Of a DNA stretch of 64,000 bases, positions 1 to 8,761 are shown one piece after another. The notes under the pieces were generated by a model. That model saw only the letters and a program-made list of their open reading frames with translations, searched no databases and was not told the DNA's origin. Made by a program: the position numbers and the translations under genes. The stretch comes from Mitsuaria sp. GD03876 (GTDB taxonomy: Bacteria > Pseudomonadota > Gammaproteobacteria > Burkholderiales > Burkholderiaceae_C). The stretch spans positions 186,001 to 250,000 of the forward strand of contig NZ_JAOCCU010000001.1 of the NCBI RefSeq assembly GCF_029840635.1, read 5' to 3'. Numbering within the stretch: position 1 is the stretch's first letter; each line of letters opens with the position of its first letter.

Positions 1-984
1 GGATCGCAGGCGAGCGATTCCGGCGAGGGCGAGGACGATTTCGTCTTCCACCTCAGCAAGGAGGAGTTCATGCAGGTCTTCTTCGAGGACCTGGCGCTGC
101 CCAACCTGGCGCGCACGACGCTGGCCGAGACGCCGGAGTACAAGACCGTGCGCGCCGGCTACGTCACCGACGGCACGCCGACCAACCTGCATGTGGTGCG
201 CTCGATGCGCGGCGCGCTGGGGCGGCGCATCGCGCTGGGCATGGACAAGCGGCGCGAGCTGAGCGAGCTCGAGACCCGGCTGCAGACGCTGCGCCAGGAA
301 GAGGACATCCGCCGCCCCGAGATCCAGGCGCTGATCGCCGAGACCGAGGCCCGCATCGTGCTGCTGCGCCAGCGCATCGGCGCGATCCCCTTCCTCGATC
401 CGATCGACCTGCGCTTCCGCAACCGGATCAAGGTGCCGCAGCCGACGACGCGGGCGGTGATGTTCTGCCTGATGGACGTGTCGGGCTCGATGGACGAGAG
501 CCGCAAGGACCTGGCCAAGCGCTTCTTCATCCTGCTGTACCTGTTCCTGACGCGGCACTACGAGAAGATCGAGGTCGTCTTCATCCGCCACCACACGCAG
601 GCGCAGGAGGTCGACGAGCAGAACTTCTTCCACGCGACCGAGACCGGCGGGACGGTGGTGTCGTCGGCGCTGGTGATGATGGAAGAAATCATCCGCGCGC
701 GGTATCCGGCCGGCGACTGGAACATCTACGGCGCCCAGGCCAGCGACGGCGACAACTGGCACCACGACAGCGGCCGCTGCCGCGAGCTGCTGGCCGACAA
801 GATCCTCCCGCTGTGCCGCTACTACGCCTACGTGCAGGTGGCGGAAGCCGAGCAGAACCTGTGGGAGGAGTACGCGAAGCTCGAGGAAGACGTGCGGCAC
901 TTCGCGATGCGCAAGGCCGTCGAGGTGGCGCAGATCTACCCCGTCTTCCGCGACCTGTTCAAGAAGGAAGGGGCCACCGCATGA
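1..984 (+). CDS. yeaH: YeaH/YhbH family (DUF444) protein, 5' end missing
   Basis: The reading frame is open from base 1, so the N-terminus lies outside the window; about 327 residues are visible, against roughly 420 for E. coli YeaH. The C-terminal half carries a von Willebrand A-like fold with a MIDAS-type motif (DVSGS, near base 475) followed by a conserved TGGT segment. In enterobacteria YeaH is encoded with the PrkA-type kinase YeaG and acts in stationary-phase and nitrogen stress; that role is carried over by family membership. The stop overlaps the spoVR start (ATGA), so the two are probably translated together. A PrkA/YeaG gene would be expected just upstream of the window. Confidence 0.93.
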   Translation, partial: GSQASDSGEGEDDFVFHLSKEEFMQVFFEDLALPNLARTTLAETPEYKTVRAGYVTDGTPTNLHVVRSMRGALGRRIALGMDKRRELSELETRLQTLRQEEDIRRPEIQALIAETEARIVLLRQRIGAIPFLDPIDLRFRNRIKVPQPTTRAVMFCLMDVSGSMDESRKDLAKRFFILLYLFLTRHYEKIEVVFIRHHTQAQEVDEQNFFHATETGGTVVSSALVMMEEIIRARYPAGDWNIYGAQASDGDNWHHDSGRCRELLADKILPLCRYYAYVQVAEAEQNLWEEYAKLEEDVRHFAMRKAVEVAQIYPVFRDLFKKEGATA

Positions 985-2606
985 GCGCGGGACCGGAGGA
1001 CATGACCATGAGCAGCCTGGAAAACCGTCGCAACGTGGGCATGGGCGTCGGCGCCAACGAGTACGGCGGCCGCCGCGCGCGGGCGCCGCTGACCAAGATG
1101 CGTCCGCTGGAAAAGCGGCCCGAGCGCCCGCTGGCCTCGCCCAGCGACTGGACCTTCGAACTGGTCGAGGAGTACCACGAGGTCATCCGCCAGACCGCCG
1201 AGCGCTATGGGCTGGACACCTATCCGAACCAGCTCGAGGTGATCACCGCCGAGCAGATGATGGATGCCTACGCGTCGGTCGGCATGCCGGTGAACTACCG
1301 GCACTGGAGCTACGGCAAGGAGTTCATCGCCACCGAGCGCCACTACAAGCGCGGCCAGATGGGCCTGGCCTACGAGATCGTCATCAACTCCGATCCGTGC
1401 ATCGCCTACCTGATGGAGGAGAACACGATGGCGATGCAGGCGCTGGTCATCGCGCATGCCTGCTACGGTCATAACAGCTTCTTCAAGAACAACTACCTGT
1501 TCCGGATGTGGACCGATGCGTCGTCGATCATCGATTACCTGGTCTACGCGAAGAACTACGTCGCCGACTGCGAGCAGCGCCACGGCCTGGACGCGGTGGA
1601 GTCGACGCTGGATTCTTGCCACGCGCTGATGAACCACGGGGTCGACCGCTACCGGCGCCCGGCCAAGCTGTCGCTGGCACAGGAACAGACGATGCGCAAG
1701 GACCGCGAGGCCTACGCGCAGCAGCAGGTCAACGACATGTGGCGCACGCTGCCGCGGCGTCCGGAGGACGAGGCCAAGGCGGAGGAGAAGCGCCGCTTCC
1801 CCGACGAGCCGCAGGAGAACCTGCTGTATTTCATCGAGAAGAACGCGCCGCTGCTGGAGCCGTGGCAGCGGGAGATCGTGCGCATCGTCCGCAAGATCGC
1901 GCAGTACTTCTATCCCCAGCGCCAGACGCAGGTGATGAACGAGGGCTGGGCGACGTTCTGGCATCACAAGCTGCTCAACACCATGTACGACGACGGTTAC
2001 CTGTCGGACGGGATGATGATCGAGTGGCTGAAGTCGCACACCAACGTGGTGGCGCAGCCGCCGATGGCGCAGATCAATCCGTATGCGCTGGGATTCGCGA
2101 TGTACACGGACATCAAGCGCATCTGCGAGCACCCGACCGACGAGGACCGCGAATGGTTTCCGGCGATCGCCGGCAGCGACTGGCTGCCGACGCTGGATCA
2201 CGCGATGCGCAACTTCAAGGACGAGAGCTTCATCGCGCAGTACCTGAGTCCGAAGCTGATGCGGGACTTCCGGTTGTTCTCGATCCTGGACGATGAACAC
2301 CAGGCGGAGTACGAGATCTCGGCGATCCACGACGAGCAGGGCTACCAGCATGTCCGCGAGGCCTTGTCGCGACAGTACGACCTGTCCACGCGCGAGCCCA
2401 ACATCCAGGTGTGGAACGTGAACCTGCGCGGCGACCGTTCACTGACGCTGCGCCATCAACAACACCTGGACCGTCCCTTGCATGACGACGCCCAGGAAGT
2501 GATGAAGCACGTGGCCCGCCTCTGGGGCTTCGGCGTGCAACTGGAGAGCGTGAACGCTCGCGGCGACGTCACCAAGCGCTGGAGCGTCCCTGCTCCGCAG
2601 CATTGA
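981..2606 (+). CDS. spoVR: SpoVR family protein
   Basis: 541 residues. The protein matches the SpoVR/YcgB family along its whole length, with the conserved blocks HWSYGKEF, HACYGHNSFF, EGWATFWHH and INPYALGF. The family was named for a Bacillus spore-cortex protein but is widespread in non-sporulating proteobacteria next to yeaG-yeaH, where it is linked to stress; its biochemistry is not settled. The start at 981 overlaps the yeaH stop by ATGA; ATGs at 1002 and 1011 are possible alternatives because the first residues look unconserved. It is the last gene of the operon and is followed by a long inverted repeat. Confidence 0.93.
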   Translation: MSAGPEDMTMSSLENRRNVGMGVGANEYGGRRARAPLTKMRPLEKRPERPLASPSDWTFELVEEYHEVIRQTAERYGLDTYPNQLEVITAEQMMDAYASVGMPVNYRHWSYGKEFIATERHYKRGQMGLAYEIVINSDPCIAYLMEENTMAMQALVIAHACYGHNSFFKNNYLFRMWTDASSIIDYLVYAKNYVADCEQRHGLDAVESTLDSCHALMNHGVDRYRRPAKLSLAQEQTMRKDREAYAQQQVNDMWRTLPRRPEDEAKAEEKRRFPDEPQENLLYFIEKNAPLLEPWQREIVRIVRKIAQYFYPQRQTQVMNEGWATFWHHKLLNTMYDDGYLSDGMMIEWLKSHTNVVAQPPMAQINPYALGFAMYTDIKRICEHPTDEDREWFPAIAGSDWLPTLDHAMRNFKDESFIAQYLSPKLMRDFRLFSILDDEHQAEYEISAIHDEQGYQHVREALSRQYDLSTREPNIQVWNVNLRGDRSLTLRHQQHLDRPLHDDAQEVMKHVARLWGFGVQLESVNARGDVTKRWSVPAPQH

Positions 2607-2638
2607 GTCGCACCACACGACGCAGTACCTCTCGTCGA

Positions 2639-2719
2639 GTCACCGGAAGCGGGGCCGGGGTCGACGATTTTTGGAGCCTGCGAGAAGTATGAGGAGACCC
2701 CGGCCCCGATTCTGGTGAC
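2639..2719. repeat. 81-bp element with 24-bp imperfect inverted termini
   Basis: The left arm (2639-2662) and right arm (2696-2719) are inverted copies matching at 22 of 24 positions, starting GTCACC and ending CGGGGCCGGGGTC, around a 33-base centre. It sits between the convergent spoVR and dehydrogenase genes. The long arms and wide loop, and the absence of a T-run directly after the stem, fit a REP-like or MITE-like element better than a simple terminator. It could still stop transcription from both sides. Confidence 0.6.
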
Positions 2720-2737
2720 GGGCGCAGTGCTGGCTTT

Positions 2738-4171
2738 TCAGCCGAAGATCTTCCCCGGATTCATGATGTTGTTCGGATCGAGCGCCTGCTTGAGCGCTCG
2801 CATCTGATCGATGGCGCCGTCGCCGGCTTCCTGGCGGAGGAAGTCCTGTTTGTGGAGCCCGATGCCGTGTTCTCCGGTGCAGGTGCCTTCGAGCGCGATG
2901 GCGCGGGCGACCATGCGTGCGCTGAGTTGTTCGGCGGTTTCGCGTTCCGCGGGAATGGCGGGGTCGATCAGGTAGCCCATGTGGAAGTTCCCATCGCCCA
3001 CGTGGCCGACGATGAAGTAAGGCAGTCCGCTGGCCTCGACCTCTTCCACCGACGCGTTGATGGACGCCGCGAGCTGCGAGATCGGCACGCAGGTATCGGT
3101 CGTCACCGCGCGGCACCCTGGTTTCATCTGCAACGCGGACAGGTAGGCGTGATGCCGCGCCGTCCACAGGCGGGTCCGCTCTTCCGGCGTGGTCGCCCAT
3201 TCGAAGTCGGTACCGCCGTGTTCCGCGGCGATTTCCTGCACCGTCGCTGCCTGCTCCGCGACCCCGGCGTCAGAGCCGTGGAATTCCATCAGCAGCATGG
3301 GGGCCTCGCGCAGCGTGAGCTTGTCGTGGCGATTGACCGCCCGCACCGCATGCGCGTCGAGCAGCTCGCAACGGGCGATCGGCACGCCCATCTGGATGAT
3401 GGCGATGGTGGTTTGCACGGCCGCGTCGATGGTCTCGAAGGAGCACACCGCGGCTGACACTGCTTCGGGCAGCGGGTACAGCCGCAGCGTGATCTCGCAG
3501 ATCGCGCCGAGCGTCCCTTCGCTGCCGACGTACAACCGCGTCAGGTCATAGCCGGCGCTGCTCTTGCGCGCCCTTGAGCCGGTGCGGATCAAGCGGCCGT
3601 CCGGGGTCGCGACCGTCAGGCCGAGGACGTTTTCCTTCATCGTCCCGTAGCGCACCGCGTTGGTCCCGCTGGCGCGGGTCGCCGACATCCCGCCGATCGA
3701 CGCATCCGCGCCCGGATCGATCGGGAAGAACAGCCCTTGGTGCCGGATCTCGGTATTGAGCTGGTTGCGGGTCACGCCCGCCTGCACCGTCACGGTCAGG
3801 TCCTCGGCGTTGATGCTCAGGATCCGCTTCATCCGCGACAGGTCGAGGCTGACGCCGCCCTGCACCGCCAGCAGGTGGCCTTCGAGCGACGTGCCCGCGC
3901 CGTAGGGGATCACCGGCACCCGATGCGCGTTGGCCAGCGCCAGCACCTCGGCCACCTCCTCGTTGCTCTCGGCGAACACCACCGCCTCCGGCGGCGGCAC
4001 GTCGAAGGGCGACTCGTCGCGGCCGTGCTGCTCCCGCAAGGCCATCGCGGTGCTGCAGCGCTCGCCGAAGCGCGCCTTCAGCGCCTCCAGCATCGCCGCG
4101 GGCATCGGCCGCGGCGCGTAGGCCGGCTGGTGCGTGGCCAGGGAATCACCGGGTTCTCGGGGCGCGTTCAT
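2738..4171 (-). CDS. FAD-binding D-2-hydroxyacid (D-lactate/glycolate) dehydrogenase
   Basis: 477 residues. The FAD-binding type 4 (PCMH) domain is N-terminal, with PYGAGTSLEGHLL and the GGMSATRASGTNAVRYGT block; the FAD-oxidase C-terminal domain ends in GHVGDGNFH, GEHGIG and DPNNIMNPGKI, the usual signature of GlcD/Dld-type enzymes. It probably oxidises D-lactate or glycolate and passes electrons to the respiratory chain (cytochrome or quinone type). Substrate cannot be read from sequence. An in-frame ATG lies further upstream (4294), but the ATG at 4171 has a strong AGGAGA ribosome site and gives the family length. It is monocistronic and convergent with spoVR. Confidence 0.9.
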   Translation of the reverse strand: MNAPREPGDSLATHQPAYAPRPMPAAMLEALKARFGERCSTAMALREQHGRDESPFDVPPPEAVVFAESNEEVAEVLALANAHRVPVIPYGAGTSLEGHLLAVQGGVSLDLSRMKRILSINAEDLTVTVQAGVTRNQLNTEIRHQGLFFPIDPGADASIGGMSATRASGTNAVRYGTMKENVLGLTVATPDGRLIRTGSRARKSSAGYDLTRLYVGSEGTLGAICEITLRLYPLPEAVSAAVCSFETIDAAVQTTIAIIQMGVPIARCELLDAHAVRAVNRHDKLTLREAPMLLMEFHGSDAGVAEQAATVQEIAAEHGGTDFEWATTPEERTRLWTARHHAYLSALQMKPGCRAVTTDTCVPISQLAASINASVEEVEASGLPYFIVGHVGDGNFHMGYLIDPAIPAERETAEQLSARMVARAIALEGTCTGEHGIGLHKQDFLRQEAGDGAIDQMRALKQALDPNNIMNPGKIFG

Positions 4172-4347
4172 CTCGGTCTCCTGATCCCGCGCGGTCCGCG
4201 TCGCCATCGACCCGGCCGGGGTGTCTCCGATCGATTTTAGGAAGGGCTGTCGCCGCATTCGCGGGCGTCGTCGCGCTTGCGCCGCGACCCGCACAGTGAC
4301 AGCATCGTCAGACCGCGCGCAGCGTCGCGCGACACAAGGAGGCCGTC

Positions 4348-4656
4348 ATGTCCCACCTGTGGTTATGGTCGATCTGGGCGCTGCTGCTGGCGCTGCTGGT
4401 GCTCGCGAGCCTGCGCGTCGACTGGCTCAAGGTCTGGTGGATGGACCAGCTCCGCCACCTGCCGGGCGAGTCGCCCGACGACATCGATCCCGGCCAGCCC
4501 GCCGGCACCGCTGAACCCGGCCAGCGCCGGACGGCGCCGCACATGCCGCGGCCGGTCGGCATTCCCAGACACACGGTGCACGATATCCACGGCCACGCCG
4601 CGGCGCTGACGCACCACCATCGTCCCGCCTTCCACCGCAGCGGCAGCCGCCACTGA
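4348..4656 (+). CDS. Small single-pass membrane protein, unknown function
   Basis: 102 residues. An N-terminal hydrophobic segment (about residues 4-22, rich in Leu, Ala and Trp) is followed by a hydrophilic tail with many His, Pro and Arg residues (HHH near 90). AAGGAGG lies at a good distance before the ATG, which supports a real gene. The topology suggests membrane anchoring with the tail on one side. I do not recognise a family. The His-rich end could bind metal, but that is a guess. The cobalamin adenosyltransferase follows 67 bases downstream in the same direction. Confidence 0.6.
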   Translation: MSHLWLWSIWALLLALLVLASLRVDWLKVWWMDQLRHLPGESPDDIDPGQPAGTAEPGQRRTAPHMPRPVGIPRHTVHDIHGHAAALTHHHRPAFHRSGSRH

Positions 4657-4723
4657 CGCCTCCCTTGCCGGAGTTGCGGCAAGATGCCGGGTTTGCACTT
4701 CCGCAGCCCGCGCGGCATCCGCC

Positions 4724-5350
4724 ATGGCCAATCGACTTTCCCAGATCGCGACCCGCACCGGCGACGACGGCACCACCGGCCTCGGCGACGGCAGCCGTGT
4801 CCCCAAGGACCATCTGCGCGTGCAGGCGATGGGCGACGTGGATGAATTGAATTCCCAGATCGGCGTGCTGCTCGCCGAACCGCTACCCGACGACGTCCGC
4901 GACCTGCTGGTCACGATCCAGCATGAGCTGTTCAACCTGGGCGGTGAACTCTGCATGCCGGGCTACAGCCTGCTGAAGGAGGCGGCGGTCCTGCACCTGG
5001 ACCAGGCGCTGGCCGACCACAACGCCGCCCTGCCCCGCCTGGCGGAATTCATCCTGCCCGCCGGCACCCGCAGCGCCGCGATCGCGCATGTCTGCCGCAC
5101 GATTGCGCGGCGCGCCGAACGGGCGGTCGTCACGCTGGCCGCGACCGAGACGATCAACGTGGCGCCGCGCCACTACCTGAACCGGTTGTCGGATCTTCTG
5201 TTCGTGCTGGCCCGCGTGCTCAACCGGGCCAACCTCGACGGCAAGGGCGGCGACGACGTCTATTGGAAGAGCGAACGCCTGGCCCGCTACGAGGCCGAGG
5301 ACGCCAAGGACGGCGCGGACGCCCAGGAACCGGCCGGAAACGCCTCCTGA
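4724..5350 (+). CDS. PduO-type cob(I)alamin adenosyltransferase
   Basis: 208 residues. The N-terminal RTGDDGTTGLGDGSRVPKD segment and the VQAMGDVDELNSQIG block are the ATP- and cobalamin-binding signatures of PduO/MMAB-type corrinoid adenosyltransferases; CRTIARRAERAV and LNRLSDLLFVLAR complete the four-helix bundle. It transfers the 5'-deoxyadenosyl group of ATP to Co(I), giving coenzyme B12. The C-terminal 15 residues are a loose hydrophilic extension. No cobalamin-dependent enzyme or corrin pathway gene is adjacent, so it is probably a housekeeping copy. Confidence 0.93.
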   Translation: MANRLSQIATRTGDDGTTGLGDGSRVPKDHLRVQAMGDVDELNSQIGVLLAEPLPDDVRDLLVTIQHELFNLGGELCMPGYSLLKEAAVLHLDQALADHNAALPRLAEFILPAGTRSAAIAHVCRTIARRAERAVVTLAATETINVAPRHYLNRLSDLLFVLARVLNRANLDGKGGDDVYWKSERLARYEAEDAKDGADAQEPAGNAS

Positions 5351-5393
5351 GGCCGTTTCGAAGCCAAGGTGGCCCTCCGGCCCCAGCCCGGCC

Positions 5394-6374
5394 TCAGGCC
5401 ACGGCCGCCGCGGCGCTGGTGAGCCGCCTGGCGTAGGCCTCGCGCAGCGCCGGCGGCGACACCACCTCGACCTGCCCCGCATGCCGCAGCAGGTCCATCA
5501 GCAGCTCCGTCGCGTCGACGAAGGGCAGTTCCAGCTGCCAGCGCCCGTCCGGCAGCCAGGCGCTGCGCTGCGACGGGTGCCATTCCTCGCTCGAGACCCA
5601 GGCGGCGATCTGATCGCTGAAGATCACCGTCGCCCATTGCGGATCGCCGCCGGCGAAGATCCCGTAGCCCTGGTCGAGCTCCCCTTCGAGTTCCTTCAAC
5701 GGCAGGCTGCGCGCCGACGTGCCGTCGAGCACCGCCGCATCCTCCATCGCATCGAGCGCGAACCGTCTCAGCCCGTCACTGGCATGGCACCACGCATCCA
5801 GGTACCACGTGTTCCGGTAATGCACCAGGCGCTGCGGTGAGACCTCGCGTTCGCTGACCGATCCACCGCCTGGTCCGCGCTTGCGATAGCGCAGCTTGAG
5901 CCGCTGCCGCTTCACGACGGCGCTGCCCACGGTCTCGAAGTGCTCCGACGGCACGCGTCGCCGCGCCGTCGAGATCAGCTTGATGCGGCGCGTCATCTCC
6001 TGCGCCTCCACCGCGTCGCCGCCCAGCATGCCGGTGAGCTTGTCCAGCATCGGCTGCAGGTGGCGGCTCAGCAGCCCGTTCTCGTCGAGCCCGGCCATCA
6101 TCTGATGCATGGTCAGCAGCGCGTGCAGCTCCTTCTCGCTGAACCACACGCCGGGCAGCTCGTGCCGCTGGCCGCGCCACTGCTGGCCGAAGCGATAGCC
6201 GTTCTCGGCGGCGTCGTACTCGATCGGCGCATCCATCCGCTCGCGCAGGTACTGCAGGTCGCGCTTGAGCGTCGCCGGCGACACCTCGAGCAACTCGCGC
6301 ATCTCCGCGAAGCTCACGCAGCCGCGGCTGCGGATCAGCATCTCGATCTTGTAGAAGCGCTCCGTCCGATCCAT
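5394..6374 (-). CDS. WYL-domain transcriptional regulator with HTH
   Basis: 326 residues. The N-terminus (RFYKIEMLIRSRGCVSFAEM..SPATLKRDLQYLRERM) is a DeoR/YafY-type winged helix. The rest is a WYL ligand-sensing domain, with HYRNTWYLDAWCH, FALDAM and a WCX-like C-terminal extension. These proteins are usually repressors or activators controlled by nucleotide ligands. The start at 6374 has AGGAGGG just upstream; the ATG-less extension to 6410 lacks one. It is divergent from the HNH-like gene at 6525, separated by 150 bases, so it may control that gene, though nothing in the sequence proves it. Confidence 0.88.
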   Translation of the reverse strand: MDRTERFYKIEMLIRSRGCVSFAEMRELLEVSPATLKRDLQYLRERMDAPIEYDAAENGYRFGQQWRGQRHELPGVWFSEKELHALLTMHQMMAGLDENGLLSRHLQPMLDKLTGMLGGDAVEAQEMTRRIKLISTARRRVPSEHFETVGSAVVKRQRLKLRYRKRGPGGGSVSEREVSPQRLVHYRNTWYLDAWCHASDGLRRFALDAMEDAAVLDGTSARSLPLKELEGELDQGYGIFAGGDPQWATVIFSDQIAAWVSSEEWHPSQRSAWLPDGRWQLELPFVDATELLMDLLRHAGQVEVVSPPALREAYARRLTSAAAAVA

Positions 6375-6524
6375 GGACCCTCCTGACAGATTTGGGTCGG
6401 CCGACACCATGTTTTCGTTGGCCGATCCGTGGGTGGCTCATTCTATGAGCCAGCTCGCTTGAATACTTGATCCCAAGACTGAATCACCGGTCCCCCAGGT
6501 CCTCACGTGTTCAAGGAGAACTCC

Positions 6525-7613
6525 ATGGCCGCCACGATCCACCGCCACGCCGACGACATCACCGTCCAGCAACTGTCCCTGCCGATGACCGCGGTCGAGG
6601 CCCGGGACGGCGCGACCGACGAGGCGGGCGCCTCGAGCCACGAACGCGTCGGTTTCGAACTGGGCTGGGACTACGCCCATCACGGGCTGACGCCGCCGGT
6701 GGAGCAACTCTTCCGCCAATCGCCGCTGCAACAGGGCTGGCAACTGGGCCGGTCGACCTTCGGCGCCCGCACGCTGAAGTCGCATCGTCACACGCAGCTG
6801 TGGCTGTCGCTGCGCCTGCATGCCTGGCAGCGCGGCCGCAGCTTCGAGACGCTGCTGGTCACGCCCAACTACCTGCAGCAGCTGGACACCACCCACTGCC
6901 CCATCAGCCGCCTGCACTTCAGCGACGAGCAGGACCATCCGCAGCGCCGCTCGATCGACCGTGTCCGCGACGACGCCGGTTACGCGGCGGGCAACCTGGT
7001 CCTGATGAGCCATGCCGCCAACGTCGCCAAGCTGGACCGGGGCTGGCAGCAATGCTGGGCGATGGCGCAGAGCCTGCGCCAGGGGCCGATGACGATGGCC
7101 GGCGGCCTGAACGCCGAAGGCTGGGAACGGATGGCGATCCTGGCGAGCTTCGTCACGCCGATGTCGCATGACCTGGCGGCGACGCTGCCGATGCTGGTGC
7201 TGCCGCCGAACCGGCTGCGGATGTTCAACCCGGTGCAGGCCTTGCAGGCCCTGGTCACCCGCCAGCTCGCGACGCCAGGTTGGAGCCAGCGCCTGACACG
7301 GCTCGAGGCGCTGATGGCGCCGCAACAGCGCGCGGATTTCTCGAAGTTCGTACTGGCGCTGGTCCCGCGCGTGCTGCGTTGCCAATCGCTGAGCGACCCG
7401 ATGGAGATCCGTTGGGCGCTCGAGGAAGCCTGGCGCGATCCGCTGCTGCAGAAGCGTTGGACGCACTTCGCGCAACAACTGACCCCCGAGCAGGCCGAGA
7501 CGCTGGTCCAGCGTGCCGCGAACAAGCGCTTGAGCACCGTCCGCGTGCAAAGCCACGCGGCGGCCACCGACGGGTGGGCGCTCGAGCGTCAGGGCTTTCG
7601 CACGGCGGCGTGA
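6525..7613 (+). CDS. Protein with HNH-endonuclease-like segment, unknown function
   Basis: 362 residues; start chosen because AAGGAG precedes the ATG at 6525. Residues 122-169 resemble the core of HNH nucleases: CPIS at 125, then SIDRVRDDAGY at 143-153 and GNLVLMSHAANVAK at 156-169, the SxDRIDnxxGYxxGNxxxxS pattern seen in many HNH proteins. The second zinc Cys pair is not visible, so the nuclease may be degenerate or zinc-free. The C-terminal 190 residues look helical and match nothing I recognise. It stands alone between the divergent WYL regulator and the convergent toxin-antitoxin operon. Function unknown; DNA cleavage is only a possibility. Confidence 0.6.
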   Translation: MAATIHRHADDITVQQLSLPMTAVEARDGATDEAGASSHERVGFELGWDYAHHGLTPPVEQLFRQSPLQQGWQLGRSTFGARTLKSHRHTQLWLSLRLHAWQRGRSFETLLVTPNYLQQLDTTHCPISRLHFSDEQDHPQRRSIDRVRDDAGYAAGNLVLMSHAANVAKLDRGWQQCWAMAQSLRQGPMTMAGGLNAEGWERMAILASFVTPMSHDLAATLPMLVLPPNRLRMFNPVQALQALVTRQLATPGWSQRLTRLEALMAPQQRADFSKFVLALVPRVLRCQSLSDPMEIRWALEEAWRDPLLQKRWTHFAQQLTPEQAETLVQRAANKRLSTVRVQSHAAATDGWALERQGFRTAA

Positions 7614-7622
7614 TCGACGCGA

Positions 7623-7841
7623 TCAGCCGGGCAAGCCGAGATGGAGTTTTTCAAGACCGCCGTTCTGGTCCTGGAGCGCGACGTGATAACCGCGTTCCTT
7701 GAACCAGTTCGCCCAATTGCGGGCGAGTGATTTCTCCGGCAGCCAGGGGCCGGTGCGGTCCATGTGGACACGATTGCCGCGGCGTTCGTAGAACACCACG
7801 CGCCACATGTTGGAGGGGATGCGATCGTGGAAGCTGCTCAT
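7623..7841 (-). CDS. Small conserved-looking protein downstream of PIN toxin
   Basis: 72 residues, beginning 15 bases after the PIN gene stop in the same direction. The sequence is well structured for such a short frame: basic N-terminus, VVFYERRGNRVHMDRTGPWLP, then a Trp-rich NWANWFKERGY segment. No signal or membrane segment. It may be a third member of the GNAT-antitoxin-toxin operon. The ribosome site is weak, suggesting coupling to the upstream gene. I do not recognise the family. Confidence 0.5.
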   Translation of the reverse strand: MSSFHDRIPSNMWRVVFYERRGNRVHMDRTGPWLPEKSLARNWANWFKERGYHVALQDQNGGLEKLHLGLPG

Positions 7842-7856
7842 AAGCAGCCGCGGAAT

Positions 7857-8339
7857 CTAGCAAAGCAGCGTGTCGCTTTGGGAGGGGGGCAACACCTGGA
7901 ACCAGGCCGAGATCGCACGGACCGTGCAGAGTTGCCGGGCCACCTGGCCACGACTGTTCGCAGACCATTCCGACAGGTGCTTGTCATCGCACAACAGCAG
8001 CGATGCGTGGCCCTGGATCGCGAGTTCGATCAGCGATTGCTTGTCGTCGGCCAGGCCGGCGATGCGCGTGCCGCGCACCGGTTTCACGACCTCCGCGTAC
8101 GGCAGGAAATCGGCGAGCAATTCCTGCTGCTGCGCGGTGGACAGGCCGAGCTTCGGATAGGCCAGCGCGCGCATCAGCGTCGCGGCGAGCTCGGGGCTCA
8201 CCAGCGGGGACAGCAGGTGCTGTTGCCAGGCGCGGCGCAGGCCGAGGGCCTCCCCTTCCGAGATCAGCAGCGCGCGCAGGATCCATGACGGATCGATGAC
8301 GGCGCGCAGTGGCGCCGCCGGTTTGGATCGACGCGTCAT
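7857..8339 (-). CDS. PIN-domain toxin (PIN_3 / VapC-like ribonuclease)
   Basis: 160 residues. The fold order fits the PIN family of putative toxin components: D16 in RAVIDPSW, E50 in SPELAATLMRALAYPKL, D98/D99, and D118/D119 in LLLCDDKHL supply the acidic metal site of a ribonuclease. The usual TN after the first Asp is replaced by PS. Its start overlaps the antitoxin stop by ATGA. The RNA target is unknown. It is the second gene of a compact toxin-antitoxin pair, with a GNAT gene upstream and a small gene downstream. Confidence 0.8.
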   Translation of the reverse strand: MTRRSKPAAPLRAVIDPSWILRALLISEGEALGLRRAWQQHLLSPLVSPELAATLMRALAYPKLGLSTAQQQELLADFLPYAEVVKPVRGTRIAGLADDKQSLIELAIQGHASLLLCDDKHLSEWSANSRGQVARQLCTVRAISAWFQVLPPSQSDTLLC

Positions 8340-8758
8340 GCGGCCTTTGCCGCCTTGCGCTTGCCCGCCGCGCGAACCGGCTTCGCGGCCGGCGTGGCGG
8401 CGCGCTTGGACGGCGTCTTGGCGGCGGCGGTCTTCGCCTTCACCGAGGGGCTCTTCGCCGCGGGAGGCTTCGCCCCGCGCTTGCGCGCCGGCTTCGCCGT
8501 CACCGCGGTCTTGGCGCCCTTGGCCTTCCCGGCGGGCGCGGCCTTCGACGCGAAGGCCATCGCCTGGGCCACCAGCTCATCACCGAGCTCGAGTTCCGCC
8601 AGCTTGGCCCGCACCGCGTCGCCGCGCTGGATGCGCACCGGCGTCAGCAGCACCTGGCCGGCCTGCAGCACCACCTCGAAGTACTGCACCGGACCCAGCT
8701 TGTCGGTGACGCTCTTGGGCAGGGTCAGCTGGTTCTTGGACGTCAGCTTCGCCAGCAC
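8336..8758 (-). CDS. AbrB/MazE-type antitoxin with histone H1-like tail
   Basis: 140 residues. Residues 1-50 (AKLTSKNQLTLPKSVTDKLG...) form a SpoVT/AbrB swapped-hairpin DNA-binding domain. Residues 51-72 are a short helical linker, expected to bind the PIN toxin. Residues 73-140 are almost only Ala, Lys, Pro, Arg, Thr and Ser, with KAKTAAAKTPSKR-type repeats like bacterial histone H1-like proteins. Antitoxins of this family normally end after about 80 residues, so the tail is unusual. The gene starts 3 bases after the GNAT stop and overlaps the toxin start, which fits an autoregulated operon. Confidence 0.78.
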   Translation of the reverse strand: MLAKLTSKNQLTLPKSVTDKLGPVQYFEVVLQAGQVLLTPVRIQRGDAVRAKLAELELGDELVAQAMAFASKAAPAGKAKGAKTAVTAKPARKRGAKPPAAKSPSVKAKTAAAKTPSKRAATPAAKPVRAAGKRKAAKAA

Positions 8759-8761
8759 GGA

